NCBI RefSeq assembly: GCF_019969845.1 | Contig: NZ_JAHXYR010000003.1 | Coordinates: 558,001-622,000 of the forward strand | DNA length: 64,000 nucleotides | Source of the DNA: Sphingobacterium sp. GVS05A | GTDB taxonomy: Bacteria > Bacteroidota > Bacteroidia > Sphingobacteriales > Sphingobacteriaceae | Reading direction: 5' to 3' | Part shown: positions 27,569-36,108 of the stretch, in pieces | How positions within the stretch are numbered: the first letter of the stretch is position 1 | How the letters are laid out: each line of letters begins with the position of its first letter | The notes under the pieces: model-generated | Told to the model about the DNA's origin: nothing | Seen by the model: the letters and a program-made list of their open reading frames with translations, nothing else | Database searches by the model: none | Position numbers and translations under genes: made by a program

Positions 27569-27576
27569 TATTTTTG
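27569..27576 (+). promoter_or_regulatory. -7 promoter element of pdxA
   Basis: TATTTTTG fits TAnnTTTG and predicts a start site about 14 bases before the pdxA ATG. No good -33 TTTG is seen; the repeat just upstream may take its place. Confidence 0.5.
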
Positions 27577-27596
27577 ATTCAAAGCATTTAAAAAGG

Positions 27597-28652
27597 ATGA
27601 GTGATAAACTAAAAATCGGAATTACCGTAGGGGATATTAATGGTATTGGACTTGAAGTAATTATCAAGTCACTGGTAGATCAACGTATGTGCGATTTTTT
27701 TACACCAATTGTTTATGGAAATACAAAAGTTGCCTCTTTTCATCGGAAAGCGGTAGGAATAAACGATTTTAGTTTTAATGTAATCAATGATGCTGAACAG
27801 GCCCATCCTAAAAGGGCGAATATGATCAATTGCTGGCAGGAAGATGTCAAGATCTCTTTGGGAGAGGAAAACGAAATTGGCGGAAAATATGCTTTTTTGT
27901 CTTTGGAAAGAGCGATTGAGGATTTGAAAGCTGGTAAAATCGATGCTTTAGTGACTGCGCCGATCAATAAGCATAATATTCAACAGGAGGGATTCCAATT
28001 TCCTGGTCATACCGAATATTTACAGGCTAAAGTTGAAGCTGATGATGTGTTGATGTTTATGGTCTGTGATGAACTACGCATTGGTGTAGTGACAGGACAT
28101 ATTCCACTACATGATGTGGCTGCGAATATCACCGAAGAAGCGATACTGAAAAAGTTGATCCTCATGAATGAGTCTTTGAAAAAGGATTTCTGGGTAGAAA
28201 AACCCAAAATAGCTGTTTTAGGACTTAACCCACATGCTGGAGATCACGGGATTATAGGTACGGAGGATGACCAGATTATTCGACCAACCGTAGAAAAAGC
28301 AAATGAACAAGGGATCTTTTGTTTTGGCCCTTATCCGGCGGATGGTTTTTTTGCAAAAGGAGCTTATGAAAAGTTTGATGCGGTTTTGGCTATGTACCAC
28401 GATCAAGGGTTAATTCCATTTAAGCATATTGCGAAAGGTGCTGGTGTCAATTACACTGCAGGACTATCTATAGTACGTACTTCACCGGATCATGGTACAG
28501 GTTACGATATTGCTGGAAAAAACCTGGCTTCACCAAGCTCATTTGTGGAAGCAATTTTCACTGCAGTCCATATTGTAAAACGCAGAAGGGAACAGGCAGA
28601 ATTGCTGAAAAATCCATTGGCATTCCGCAAATTGTCCAAAGATCGAGATTAG
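27597..28652 (+). CDS. pdxA: 4-hydroxythreonine-4-phosphate dehydrogenase
   Basis: 351 residues, full length. Step of the DXP-dependent pyridoxal phosphate pathway: NAD-dependent oxidation and decarboxylation of 4-phosphohydroxy-threonine. Metal-binding histidines are visible in GHTEYL (about 139), NPHAGDHG (about 211) and YHDQGLIPFK (about 266), and the N-terminal GDINGIGLE is characteristic. Monocistronic, with its own promoter and flanked on both sides by a related promoter-region repeat. Confidence 0.96.
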   Translation: MSDKLKIGITVGDINGIGLEVIIKSLVDQRMCDFFTPIVYGNTKVASFHRKAVGINDFSFNVINDAEQAHPKRANMINCWQEDVKISLGEENEIGGKYAFLSLERAIEDLKAGKIDALVTAPINKHNIQQEGFQFPGHTEYLQAKVEADDVLMFMVCDELRIGVVTGHIPLHDVAANITEEAILKKLILMNESLKKDFWVEKPKIAVLGLNPHAGDHGIIGTEDDQIIRPTVEKANEQGIFCFGPYPADGFFAKGAYEKFDAVLAMYHDQGLIPFKHIAKGAGVNYTAGLSIVRTSPDHGTGYDIAGKNLASPSSFVEAIFTAVHIVKRRREQAELLKNPLAFRKLSKDRD

Positions 28653-28801
28653 GGTTGTAATAGTTGATGATTTTTTGATCTATAAAGTTATATAAATCAA
28701 GTTAGGCAGATGACGAGAATCCTATCCTTCATTAAGGATCATAATGATTCTCCAGTGATAAGATAAAACAGAAATCGTATCGGCTTACAGCTTGTAAGAT
28801 C

Positions 28802-28844
28802 AAAATCTCAATTCTTATATCTCCATACTTAATACTAAAAAAAA
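28802..28844 (+). repeat. Promoter-region repeat, copy B
   Basis: AAAATCTCAATTCTTATATC followed by ACTTAATACTAAAAA; direct repeat of 27521-27563. Both copies end directly before a TAnnTTTG element. Confidence 0.55.
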
Positions 28845-28848
28845 GTAT

Positions 28849-28856
28849 TACTTTTG
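28849..28856 (+). promoter_or_regulatory. -7 promoter element of the CCA-adding enzyme gene
   Basis: TACTTTTG fits TAnnTTTG; the predicted start site is about 28 bases before the ATG at 28891. Confidence 0.5.
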
Positions 28857-28890
28857 CAAACTGTTTGGTTTTTTACCTGCTGTTCTAACT

Positions 28891-30324
28891 ATGTGCGATA
28901 ATTTACAACATCCAATATTTTCTATCATCAAAGAGCTCGCCGAGCAGACAAATACGGAGTGTTATGTCATTGGGGGGTATGTGCGCGATTACATTATGAA
29001 GCGTCCATTCAAGAACGATGTGGATATTGTTGTAGTGGGAAGTGGTATTGAATTTGCAACTTTACTAGGTGAAAGGCTTCATACGAAAGTGGCGGTCTAT
29101 AAGAATTTTGGAACTGCAATGCTCGTTTTTGAGGGTTTGAATGTAGAGTTTGTGGGTGCGCGGAGGGAATCTTACCGAGCGAACTCCCGGAAACCGATCG
29201 TAGAGGATGGCACATTGACCGATGATCAAAACCGTCGTGATTTTACCATCAATGCCATGGCCTTTTCGTTGAATAAAGCCGATTACGGTACTTTGGTAGA
29301 CCCCTTCGATGGTGTAAAGGATCTCGAACACCGTATTATCCGGACACCCCTCGATCCAATTGAAACTTTCTCGGATGATCCCTTACGTATGATGCGTGCG
29401 ATCCGTTTTGCAACCCAGCTAAATTTCAAGATTGACATTGACGCCATTACAGCAATTACTGATACAAAAGAACGTATTAAGATTATTTCAAAGGAACGGA
29501 TTATCGATGAGATCAATAAGATCATTCTTTCACCTAAACCTTCAGTGGGTTTTAAATACCTTTTTGATACAGGTCTATTAGAATTGATTTTTCCGGCCAT
29601 GTACAACCTGCATGGAGTTGATATTATTGATGGAAAAGGACATAAAGATAATTTCTACCACACATTGGAAGTATTGGATAATGTGTGTGAATTGTCAGAT
29701 GATCTCTGGTTGCGCTGGGCTGCTATTATGCACGATATCGCCAAACCTGCGACAAAACGTTTTGATAAAAAATTAGGCTGGACATTTCATGGGCATGAAG
29801 ACCGCGGTGCACGTATGGTACCGAAACTTTTTGCTGAACTAAAATTACCGTTACACGAAAAGATGAAATTTGTACAGAAACTTGTACAATTGCATCTTCG
29901 TCCGATTGTCCTTGCTCAGGATATTGTGACAGATTCTGCTGTCAGACGCTTATTATTTGAAGCAGGTGATGACATTGATGCACTAATGATGCTGTGCCAC
30001 GCCGATGTGACAACGAAGAATGAGTTTAAAAAGAAAAAGTACCGCCAAAATTTTGAACTTGTCAAGCAGAAACTAAAGGATGTAGAGGAACGTGACAAGA
30101 TCCGAAATTGGCAACCGCCGATCAGTGGTGAAGATATTATGATACTTTTCGGATTAACACCCGGACGTGCTGTTGGACAGTTAAAAAACTTGATCCGCGA
30201 GGCTATTTTGGAAGGCGAGATCCCAAATTCCCGGATTGAAGCTTATCAATATTTAGTGAAAAAAGCAGTAGGCATGGGCTTGGAGGTCAAACAAGAAATC
30301 CAGTTGGAAATTTCCAATTCTTAA
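28891..30324 (+). CDS. CCA tRNA nucleotidyltransferase/poly(A) polymerase with HD domain
   Basis: 477 residues. Class II nucleotidyltransferase head: IGGYVRD (about 26-32), catalytic acids in NDVDIVVVG (about 40), RRDFTINAMAF and the DDPLRMMRAIRFA helix. An HD domain follows (about 250-400; MHDIAKP and HGHEDRGA). The enzyme adds or repairs the 3' CCA of tRNAs; the HD domain could provide the phosphatase/phosphodiesterase activity known in some homologues. Forms a likely operon with the next two genes (gaps of 46 bases each), one of which is miaA, also a tRNA enzyme. Confidence 0.93.
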   Translation: MCDNLQHPIFSIIKELAEQTNTECYVIGGYVRDYIMKRPFKNDVDIVVVGSGIEFATLLGERLHTKVAVYKNFGTAMLVFEGLNVEFVGARRESYRANSRKPIVEDGTLTDDQNRRDFTINAMAFSLNKADYGTLVDPFDGVKDLEHRIIRTPLDPIETFSDDPLRMMRAIRFATQLNFKIDIDAITAITDTKERIKIISKERIIDEINKIILSPKPSVGFKYLFDTGLLELIFPAMYNLHGVDIIDGKGHKDNFYHTLEVLDNVCELSDDLWLRWAAIMHDIAKPATKRFDKKLGWTFHGHEDRGARMVPKLFAELKLPLHEKMKFVQKLVQLHLRPIVLAQDIVTDSAVRRLLFEAGDDIDALMMLCHADVTTKNEFKKKKYRQNFELVKQKLKDVEERDKIRNWQPPISGEDIMILFGLTPGRAVGQLKNLIREAILEGEIPNSRIEAYQYLVKKAVGMGLEVKQEIQLEISNS

Positions 30325-30370
30325 AATATAGTATTAATTTTAAACTGCTAAAAAGAAGAATACATAGAAG

Positions 30371-30961
30371 ATGGCAATTTATAGATTTAGAGTTACTTTT
30401 GAAGATTATGAAGATGTATATCGTGAAATTGATATGCCTTCGAAAAGTACATTTTTAGACATGCACGAGGAAATCCACAAAACGACAGGTTATGCGACGG
30501 ATACTTCTTCCTCTTTTTACGTGAGCAATGATCAATGGAAAAAAGGGACGGAAATTGCGTTTAAACCGACCCAGCGAAAAAAAGATGCTGAAGTTTTGTT
30601 GATGGAGAATATTCGCCTGAGCAAGTTTATTGATGATCCTCACCAAAAGTTTTATTACGTCTATAATTTTGACCGCCCGTATGATTTTCAAGTGGAGCTG
30701 ATCAAGATTTTGAAAGAGGAAGCGGGTAAAGACTATCCGGCCTTATTCAAGTCTGTAGGTCAAGTACCTAAAACAATGACTGCTGCTAACTTCCCGGTAT
30801 CCGATGCTGTTGAGGAGGATGAATATGTTGAGGAGGATGATACACAATATGGTGTAGATGACGAGGATGAACTAGATGGCTTCGATAGCGAAGATGAAGA
30901 CGAAGAGGGTGAAGGCGAGGAAGAGCGCGAGGGATCTAGCGGCTACGAAGACGAATATTAA
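30371..30961 (+). CDS. pRiA4b ORF-3-like (IS1096 TnpR-like) protein with acidic tail
   Basis: 196 residues. Residues 1-140 match the plasmid pRiA4b ORF-3-like fold: MAIYRFRVTFEDYEDVYREI, a short helix, YYVYNFDRPYDFQVELIKI. Residues about 148-196 are almost entirely Asp and Glu. Despite the family's name there is no sign of a mobile element; in Bacteroidota this gene is a stable chromosomal resident between tRNA-processing genes. The role is unknown; the acidic tail suggests a nucleic-acid mimic or a protein-binding partner. Confidence 0.75.
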   Translation: MAIYRFRVTFEDYEDVYREIDMPSKSTFLDMHEEIHKTTGYATDTSSSFYVSNDQWKKGTEIAFKPTQRKKDAEVLLMENIRLSKFIDDPHQKFYYVYNFDRPYDFQVELIKILKEEAGKDYPALFKSVGQVPKTMTAANFPVSDAVEEDEYVEEDDTQYGVDDEDELDGFDSEDEDEEGEGEEEREGSSGYEDEY

Positions 30962-31006
30962 TTGAACATGCTTTCAATGCATATTTGAGCATTTGAAGCA
31001 AATATT

Positions 31007-31933
31007 ATGGCAAAAAAGAAAACACTGATAGCCATTGTAGGTCCGACTGCTGTTGGAAAAACTGCAATGGCTATTTCATTAGCTCAATATTTTAAGACCG
31101 AAATTATTTCTGCCGATTCCCGACAGTTCTATCGCGAGATGACCATTGGAACAGCAAAGCCGGATTCAGAAGAACTGGCTAGTGCCCCGCACCATTTTAT
31201 AAATTCACATTCCATTACCCAGGATTATTCCGCGGGCGATTTTGAACGGGAAGCCTTAGACAAGTTGGATGAACTATTCCGTCAACATGATGTGGCTGTT
31301 ATGGTCGGAGGGTCTGGGCTATTTGTCCGTGCGCTCTGCGAAGGCTTGGATGATCTACCTAAAGCAGGAGATGAAGTACGCGAGAGACTCAACAATGAAA
31401 TGGCACAATTGGGGCTTGAACAGATGAAGGAGCGATTAAAAACAATTGATCCAGCCTATTATCAAATCGCAGATATCGATAATCCACAGCGTGTCGTTCG
31501 TGCCTTGGAAGTATTTGAGGCAACAGGTAAACCCATGTCCTTTTATCACAAAAAAGACCTAAGTAAAAGACCATTTGATATCCTGACGATCGGATTGAAT
31601 ATGGAACGCTCGCGGTTGTACGAACGGATTAATCTTCGGGTGGAACGGATGATGGAAATGGGATTGTTGGAAGAAGTAAAGTCATTGGTTCCCTTTAGGA
31701 GTAAACCAGCCTTGTTGACGGTAGGCTACGCGGAATTGTTTGATTACCTCGATGGAAATATCTCTTTGGAAGAAGCTGTGGAGAGAATCCAGCAAAATTC
31801 AAGACGCTACGCAAAGCGGCAGATTACTTGGTTTAAAAAATATGGCAATACTTCGTGGTTTCAGCCTGATGAAACAGGGACGATTATTGATTTCATAAAC
31901 GCGAAGCTACTTGACGGGGACGCAATGAGTTAA
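31007..31933 (+). CDS. miaA: tRNA dimethylallyltransferase
   Basis: 308 residues, full length. Transfers a dimethylallyl group to A37 of tRNAs that read UNN codons. P-loop IVGPTAVGKTAMA (about 9-21), SADSRQFYREMTIGTAKP (about 38-55) and GGSGLFVRAL (about 101) are all present, as is the C-terminal RYAKRQITWFKK. Last gene of the CCA-enzyme operon; a bidirectional terminator separates it from ilvE. Confidence 0.97.
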   Translation: MAKKKTLIAIVGPTAVGKTAMAISLAQYFKTEIISADSRQFYREMTIGTAKPDSEELASAPHHFINSHSITQDYSAGDFEREALDKLDELFRQHDVAVMVGGSGLFVRALCEGLDDLPKAGDEVRERLNNEMAQLGLEQMKERLKTIDPAYYQIADIDNPQRVVRALEVFEATGKPMSFYHKKDLSKRPFDILTIGLNMERSRLYERINLRVERMMEMGLLEEVKSLVPFRSKPALLTVGYAELFDYLDGNISLEEAVERIQQNSRRYAKRQITWFKKYGNTSWFQPDETGTIIDFINAKLLDGDAMS

Positions 31934-32024
31934 GCAGCATCTGATGCAATAAAAGCTTCATGCTCTCACGAGGACCTACAGCTATAAAAATTAACTGAAG
32001 ATTCTTTGTGATCAATACAAATAA

Positions 32025-32056
32025 AAAAAGCAGTTGGCGATTACCAACTGCTTTTT
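32025..32056. terminator. Bidirectional terminator, miaA and ilvE
   Basis: AAAAAGCAGTTGG pairs perfectly with CCAACTGCTTTTT (13 bp) around the loop CGATTA. A-rich and T-rich flanks serve both directions. Confidence 0.92.
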
Positions 32057-32073
32057 CTATTGCAATTACCCGT

Positions 32074-33144
32074 TTATTTTACCAAGTAATTCCATCCAAA
32101 TGGATCTGCTACTTTACCATAACGCAATTCATTCAGATAATGTAAAACTCTATTGGAGAACTCACGGCCCTCAACTGGAGGTAAATTGTAGTCTTGACCT
32201 TCAAAACCGATCCGGCTAATGTCGGTGATCGTTGCAGCTGTTCCTGCAGCAAATGCCTCAGTAACTGTACCTGCTTTAATACCATCGATAAGTTCCTGTA
32301 CGGATACTTTCCGTTGTTCAGTTTTATACCCCCATTTCTCTGCCAATTCCATAATTGTACGACGGGTTACACCATGTAAGATCGTATCGCCATGTGGGGT
32401 GATAATGGTGTCACCAATACGGAAAATTAGGTTTGCAGTGCCTGCTTCTTCGATATATTTGTGTTCTGAAGCATCAGTCCACATAATTTGATCGTAGCCT
32501 TCATCGTTAGCCAATTGGGTCGGATAAAGCGACAACGCATAATTACCGGCATTTTTCGAGAATCCAACACCACCTTCAGCAGCACGTGTATAGTACGTTT
32601 CAACTTTTAAGCTAATCGGTTTACTATAGTAAGCACCAACTGGGCCTGTGATAATGATAAACTTGTATGATTTGGATGGATGTACGCCCAATGCGGCTTC
32701 AGTAGCGAACATAAATGGACGTATATACAAAGAAGAACCTTCTTTAGCAGGAACCCAATTGCGGTCAATATCCAATAGTTTGTTCAGACCATCCATAAAA
32801 ATTTCCTCAGGAACCTCAGGCATCTGAAGGCGTGCTGCAGATTTGTTGAATCTTTCCCAGTTTCTGTCTGGACGAAAGATACTCACTGTACCATCTGCGA
32901 ATTTATAGGCTTTAATACCTTCAAAGATTGCTTGACCATAATGTAAAGCTGACATAGAAGGACTGATACTGATATCTCCGTAAGGGACGATGCTGACATC
33001 TTTCCATTCACCATCATCATAGTCTGCGACCAGCATGTGGTCGGATAATATCTTTCCGAATTTTAGATTGTCGAAATCTACTTGCGAGAGTCTTGAATTT
33101 TGAGTTGGCTCTACGCGAATTGAATAGTTCTCTGTCGCGTTCAT
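32074..33144 (-). CDS. ilvE: Branched-chain amino acid aminotransferase
   Basis: 356 residues of the class IV fold. Transaminates Leu, Ile and Val with 2-oxoglutarate. The PLP Lys lies in GFSKNAGNYALS (about 195), EAGTANLIF (about 239) and the HG-T-LHGVTRRTI stretch (about 255) contact the cofactor, and EAFAAGTAATIT closes the site. Length and motifs fit the longer BCAT form found in Bacteroidota. Monocistronic on the minus strand. No leader peptide rich in branched-chain codons is visible upstream. Confidence 0.95.
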   Translation of the reverse strand: MNATENYSIRVEPTQNSRLSQVDFDNLKFGKILSDHMLVADYDDGEWKDVSIVPYGDISISPSMSALHYGQAIFEGIKAYKFADGTVSIFRPDRNWERFNKSAARLQMPEVPEEIFMDGLNKLLDIDRNWVPAKEGSSLYIRPFMFATEAALGVHPSKSYKFIIITGPVGAYYSKPISLKVETYYTRAAEGGVGFSKNAGNYALSLYPTQLANDEGYDQIMWTDASEHKYIEEAGTANLIFRIGDTIITPHGDTILHGVTRRTIMELAEKWGYKTEQRKVSVQELIDGIKAGTVTEAFAAGTAATITDISRIGFEGQDYNLPPVEGREFSNRVLHYLNELRYGKVADPFGWNYLVK

Positions 33145-33337
33145 CTTATTTTTTATATTACTTAGGCTAAGTTAGGAAAAATTGAAATATAAATTGCACT
33201 TTGCTATGATAATTTCCCGTTCGGAAAAATGGCTTTTATTTCGGACAGTCATTCTCCGATTTACTACACTATACCTATGAAAATGAAAAATAAACCGATA
33301 AAATTTATAGGGGTAACCTGTTTTTAATTAATTGTAT
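33145..33337. other. Divergent intergenic region upstream of ilvE
   Basis: AT-rich region between the diverging ilvE and the small gene at 33463. It must contain the ilvE promoter; I found only near-matches to TAnnTTTG on the minus strand and no reading frame. Confidence 0.35.
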
Positions 33338-33345
33338 TAATTTTG
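33338..33345 (+). promoter_or_regulatory. Candidate -7 element of the 52-residue gene
   Basis: TAATTTTG, a perfect TAnnTTTG match, predicts a leader of about 110 bases before the ATG at 33463. A 6-bp hairpin (GCGACC 33399-33404 with GGTCGC 33419-33424) lies in that leader. Confidence 0.45.
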
Positions 33346-33462
33346 TGTTAATTAATACGATTCCTGTATTTGTGGCATAAAGTTTGGAAATAAAGACTGC
33401 GACCATAGATGGGCATTGGGTCGCTTACGCTATAAAATCACTTATCATAAAATAAACTTAGT

Positions 33463-33621
33463 ATGGAATTGACTCACCGTCTTAACAAAAGCAATGAAGT
33501 AACATCGGGTGAAACTCGCGAATTGTTACAGCGTGATGTTGAAATTCAAAAGAAAGGTATTTCTGTGAATTTTATCCTTGGTTTTTTTGTGTTTTTGTAT
33601 AAAACTGCAATTAAACCCTAA
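33463..33621 (+). CDS. Small hypothetical protein, 52 residues
   Basis: An ATG-initiated frame of 52 codons beginning MELTHRLNKSNEVTS, with a charged N-terminal half and a hydrophobic C-terminal segment (about residues 34-46, rich in Phe) before a short basic end. It stands alone: a -7 promoter match and a leader hairpin precede it, and a strong terminator starts 9 bases after its stop. That arrangement is the main evidence that the frame is used. The family is not recognised; it may be a small membrane-associated protein. Confidence 0.5.
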   Translation: MELTHRLNKSNEVTSGETRELLQRDVEIQKKGISVNFILGFFVFLYKTAIKP

Positions 33622-33629
33622 AAAAACAG

Positions 33630-33666
33630 GATTAGCCAAGATTGTATCATAAAATCTTGGCTAATC
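33630..33666. terminator. Bidirectional terminator, small gene and GH3 gene
   Basis: GATTAGCCAAGATT pairs perfectly with AATCTTGGCTAATC (14 bp) around a 9-base loop. On the minus strand a run of T follows the stem, so it terminates the GH3-family gene most strongly. Confidence 0.92.
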
Positions 33667-33687
33667 TCCACAAGAATAGACGTACGG

Positions 33688-35202
33688 TCAATCTTGCAAA
33701 ATCTTTAAAAGCGGGTCAAGATATTCTCTATTATTGCTCAATCGAGGGACTTTATTCTGTCCACCCAATTTACCTCTCGACTTCATCCACTTATAAAAAG
33801 TATCTGATGGTGCATTATGAACAATTGGCGGTCGAAGTGCCATGTTCTTGAATCGTTTTGCGTCGTAATCTGAATTGATTTCTCTCAACTTGGCATCCAA
33901 TATTTCACAAAAACGTTTAAAATCGTTGGGTTGCTGGTCAAATTCAATGACCCATTCGTGTGCTCCCGCTTCGGCATCCCTAAAATATACGGGTCCTGCG
34001 GTATAATCTTTTATACGCGCATTTGTCAGCTTGCTTGCTTCAGCAAGTGCTTGCTCGGCATTGTCAACGATCACTTCTTCACCAAATGTATTGATATATT
34101 GTTTTGTACGTCCCGATATCTGAAAACGGTAGGGAGACAAAGACGTAAACTTGATTGTATCGCCTATTTTATAACGCCATAATCCGGCATTGGTGGAAAT
34201 GATCAGTGCATAGTTCTTGCCGATTTCTACCTGATCCAAACGTAGCGTTGTCGGGTTTTCCTCATGCATACGTTCTGTGGGAAGGAATTCGTAATATATC
34301 CCATAATCCAGCATGAGCAAAAGATCTTCAGAGTCCGATTCATCCTGTAACCCAAAATACCCTTCTGAGGCATTGTAGTTTTCTAGATAGTACATCTTAT
34401 CTGATGGAATCAGTTTGTGGAACTGCTCGCGGTAGGGCTTGAAGCTCACACCTCCATGACCATAAAATTCAAGGTTTGGCCATACTTCCAATAGGTTGTT
34501 TTTGCCTGTGATTTCCAATACACGTTTGGCCATCACAATATTCCAGGTTGGTACACCAGCCAGACTAGTGACATTTTCTTTGATGGTAATTTGCGCGATC
34601 TGCTCAATTTTCTCTTCAAAATTGGGGTTTAAAGTCACCTCCATGTTTGGGGTTCGTTTGAATTCCGCCCAAAATGGAAGATTGCGGATCAGGATGGAAG
34701 ATAGATCTCCATAATAGGAATCTGGGCTGAAGTTGTTGATCTGGGATGAGCCACCGATGACAACAGACTTTCCGGTAAAAACACGGTTTTCAGGCCTATT
34801 GTGACAGTATATCGTCAACATGTCCTTTCCTCCCTGGAAGTGACATTCTTCTAAGGCCTCTTCGCTCACCGGTATAAATTTGCTGCGATCAGAGGTTGTT
34901 CCAGATGATTTTGCAAACCATTTGATATCCGAAGGCCACAGAATATTCTGCTCACCTTTGATCATCCGATCTACATAACCTTTGATATCGTCATAATCCT
35001 GTATAGGTACACGCTCTTTGAAGATTTCTGGGGTGAGTATGCTCGTGTAGTCGTATTTTTTTCCCCATTCCGTCGCTTCGGCAGTAGAAATTAAACTTTG
35101 GAACCATTCCTCTTGTACATCGTGGGGATATTTCATGAAAAGCTCGATTTGGTGAATCCTTTTTTTCATGAACCAAGTAAAAATGGAATTTAATAAGGCC
35201 AT
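33688..35202 (-). CDS. GH3 family acyl-adenylate-forming protein
   Basis: 504 residues matching bacterial members of the plant GH3 (auxin-responsive) family: an adenylation site AKSSGTTSDRSKFIPVS (about 95-111), the central GHGGVSFKPYREQF and the C-terminal YINTFGEEV. GH3 enzymes activate a carboxylic acid with ATP and join it to an amino acid or another acceptor; the bacterial substrates are generally unknown. The gene ends at a strong terminator and starts 19 bases after lptB's stop, so it is co-transcribed with the lipopolysaccharide export ATPase, which may hint at an envelope role. Confidence 0.88.
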   Translation of the reverse strand: MALLNSIFTWFMKKRIHQIELFMKYPHDVQEEWFQSLISTAEATEWGKKYDYTSILTPEIFKERVPIQDYDDIKGYVDRMIKGEQNILWPSDIKWFAKSSGTTSDRSKFIPVSEEALEECHFQGGKDMLTIYCHNRPENRVFTGKSVVIGGSSQINNFSPDSYYGDLSSILIRNLPFWAEFKRTPNMEVTLNPNFEEKIEQIAQITIKENVTSLAGVPTWNIVMAKRVLEITGKNNLLEVWPNLEFYGHGGVSFKPYREQFHKLIPSDKMYYLENYNASEGYFGLQDESDSEDLLLMLDYGIYYEFLPTERMHEENPTTLRLDQVEIGKNYALIISTNAGLWRYKIGDTIKFTSLSPYRFQISGRTKQYINTFGEEVIVDNAEQALAEASKLTNARIKDYTAGPVYFRDAEAGAHEWVIEFDQQPNDFKRFCEILDAKLREINSDYDAKRFKNMALRPPIVHNAPSDTFYKWMKSRGKLGGQNKVPRLSNNREYLDPLLKILQD

Positions 35203-35221
35203 AGAGGGTATTGGTTATGCT

Positions 35222-35956
35222 TTAAAATTTTTTCCTTCTTAATTCAAAATGGCGACCAAGATAGAATTTTCGGGCTAGTTCATTATCCGCGATTTCTTCA
35301 GGTGTACCTGTAAGCATAATCTTTCCTTCGGTCAAAAGGTAGGCCCTATCCGTAATTGATAAAGTTTCCTGTACGTTGTGGTCGGTGATTAAGATGCCAA
35401 TATTACGTGTTTTGAGTTTAGCAACAATCGTTTGGATTTCCTCTACGGCAATAGGGTCAACCCCTGCAAATGGCTCATCCAATAGGATAAACGATGGATT
35501 TGCTGCCAATGCTCGAGCGATTTCGGTACGTCGGCGCTCGCCCCCCGACAAAAGATCACCCCTGTTTTTACGGACACGATGTAGACTGAATTCGGATAGC
35601 AATTCTTCCAACTTGGCCATCCGTTCTTCTTTATTGGGGTAGTGGATCTCTAATACAGCGAGGATATTGTTTTCTACGGATAACTTGCGGAAAACAGAAG
35701 CTTCCTGTGCCAAATAACCTATTCCACGCTGCGCGCGTTGGTACATCGCATCTTGCGTGATCTCTTGATCATCTAAAAATACTTTTCCGTCATTGGGTTT
35801 GATCAGACCTACAATCATATAAAAAGAGGTCGTTTTACCAGCACCATTTGGCCCCAATAATCCGACAATTTCTCCTTGTTCTACATGAAAGGATACATTG
35901 TTGACAACAGTACGTTGTTTATATTTTTTTATGAGATGTTCTGCCTTTAAAATCAT
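35222..35956 (-). CDS. lptB: LPS export ABC transporter ATP-binding protein
   Basis: 244 residues. The cytoplasmic ATPase of the LptB2FG complex, which extracts lipopolysaccharide from the inner membrane. Walker [10 protein letters not shown] (about 35), signature [15 protein letters not shown] (about 137), Walker [14 protein letters not shown] (about 156) and H-loop ITDHNV are intact, and the motif set is the LptB rather than the LivG type. The lptF/lptG genes are not in the window. Followed by the GH3 gene in the same operon. Confidence 0.93.
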   Translation of the reverse strand: MILKAEHLIKKYKQRTVVNNVSFHVEQGEIVGLLGPNGAGKTTSFYMIVGLIKPNDGKVFLDDQEITQDAMYQRAQRGIGYLAQEASVFRKLSVENNILAVLEIHYPNKEERMAKLEELLSEFSLHRVRKNRGDLLSGGERRRTEIARALAANPSFILLDEPFAGVDPIAVEEIQTIVAKLKTRNIGILITDHNVQETLSITDRAYLLTEGKIMLTGTPEEIADNELARKFYLGRHFELRRKKF

Positions 35957-36070
35957 CTTCTTGATTTATCTTGTCACTATAAGTTTCTGCTCTACTTATT
36001 CCGCAAAATGCCAGATAATGCTGAATTTACCGTTGGAGCATTTGATTGCAAATCTATGGTAAATATATTT

Positions 36071-36098
36071 AATATCTTCTTAGTATTAAGTATTTAGA
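36071..36098 (-). repeat. Promoter-region repeat, short copy C
   Basis: On the minus strand this reads CTAAATACTTAATACTAAGAAGATATT, sharing the ACTTAATACTAA core with the repeats at 27521 and 28802. It lies between the recJ stop and lptB. Confidence 0.4.
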
Positions 36099-36108
36099 TG
36101 CTAAAACG

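Noticed and set aside
30371..30961. Mobile element suggested by the IS1096 TnpR-like family name
   Set aside because: No inverted repeats, transposase or target duplications nearby; the gene sits in an ordinary tRNA-processing operon.
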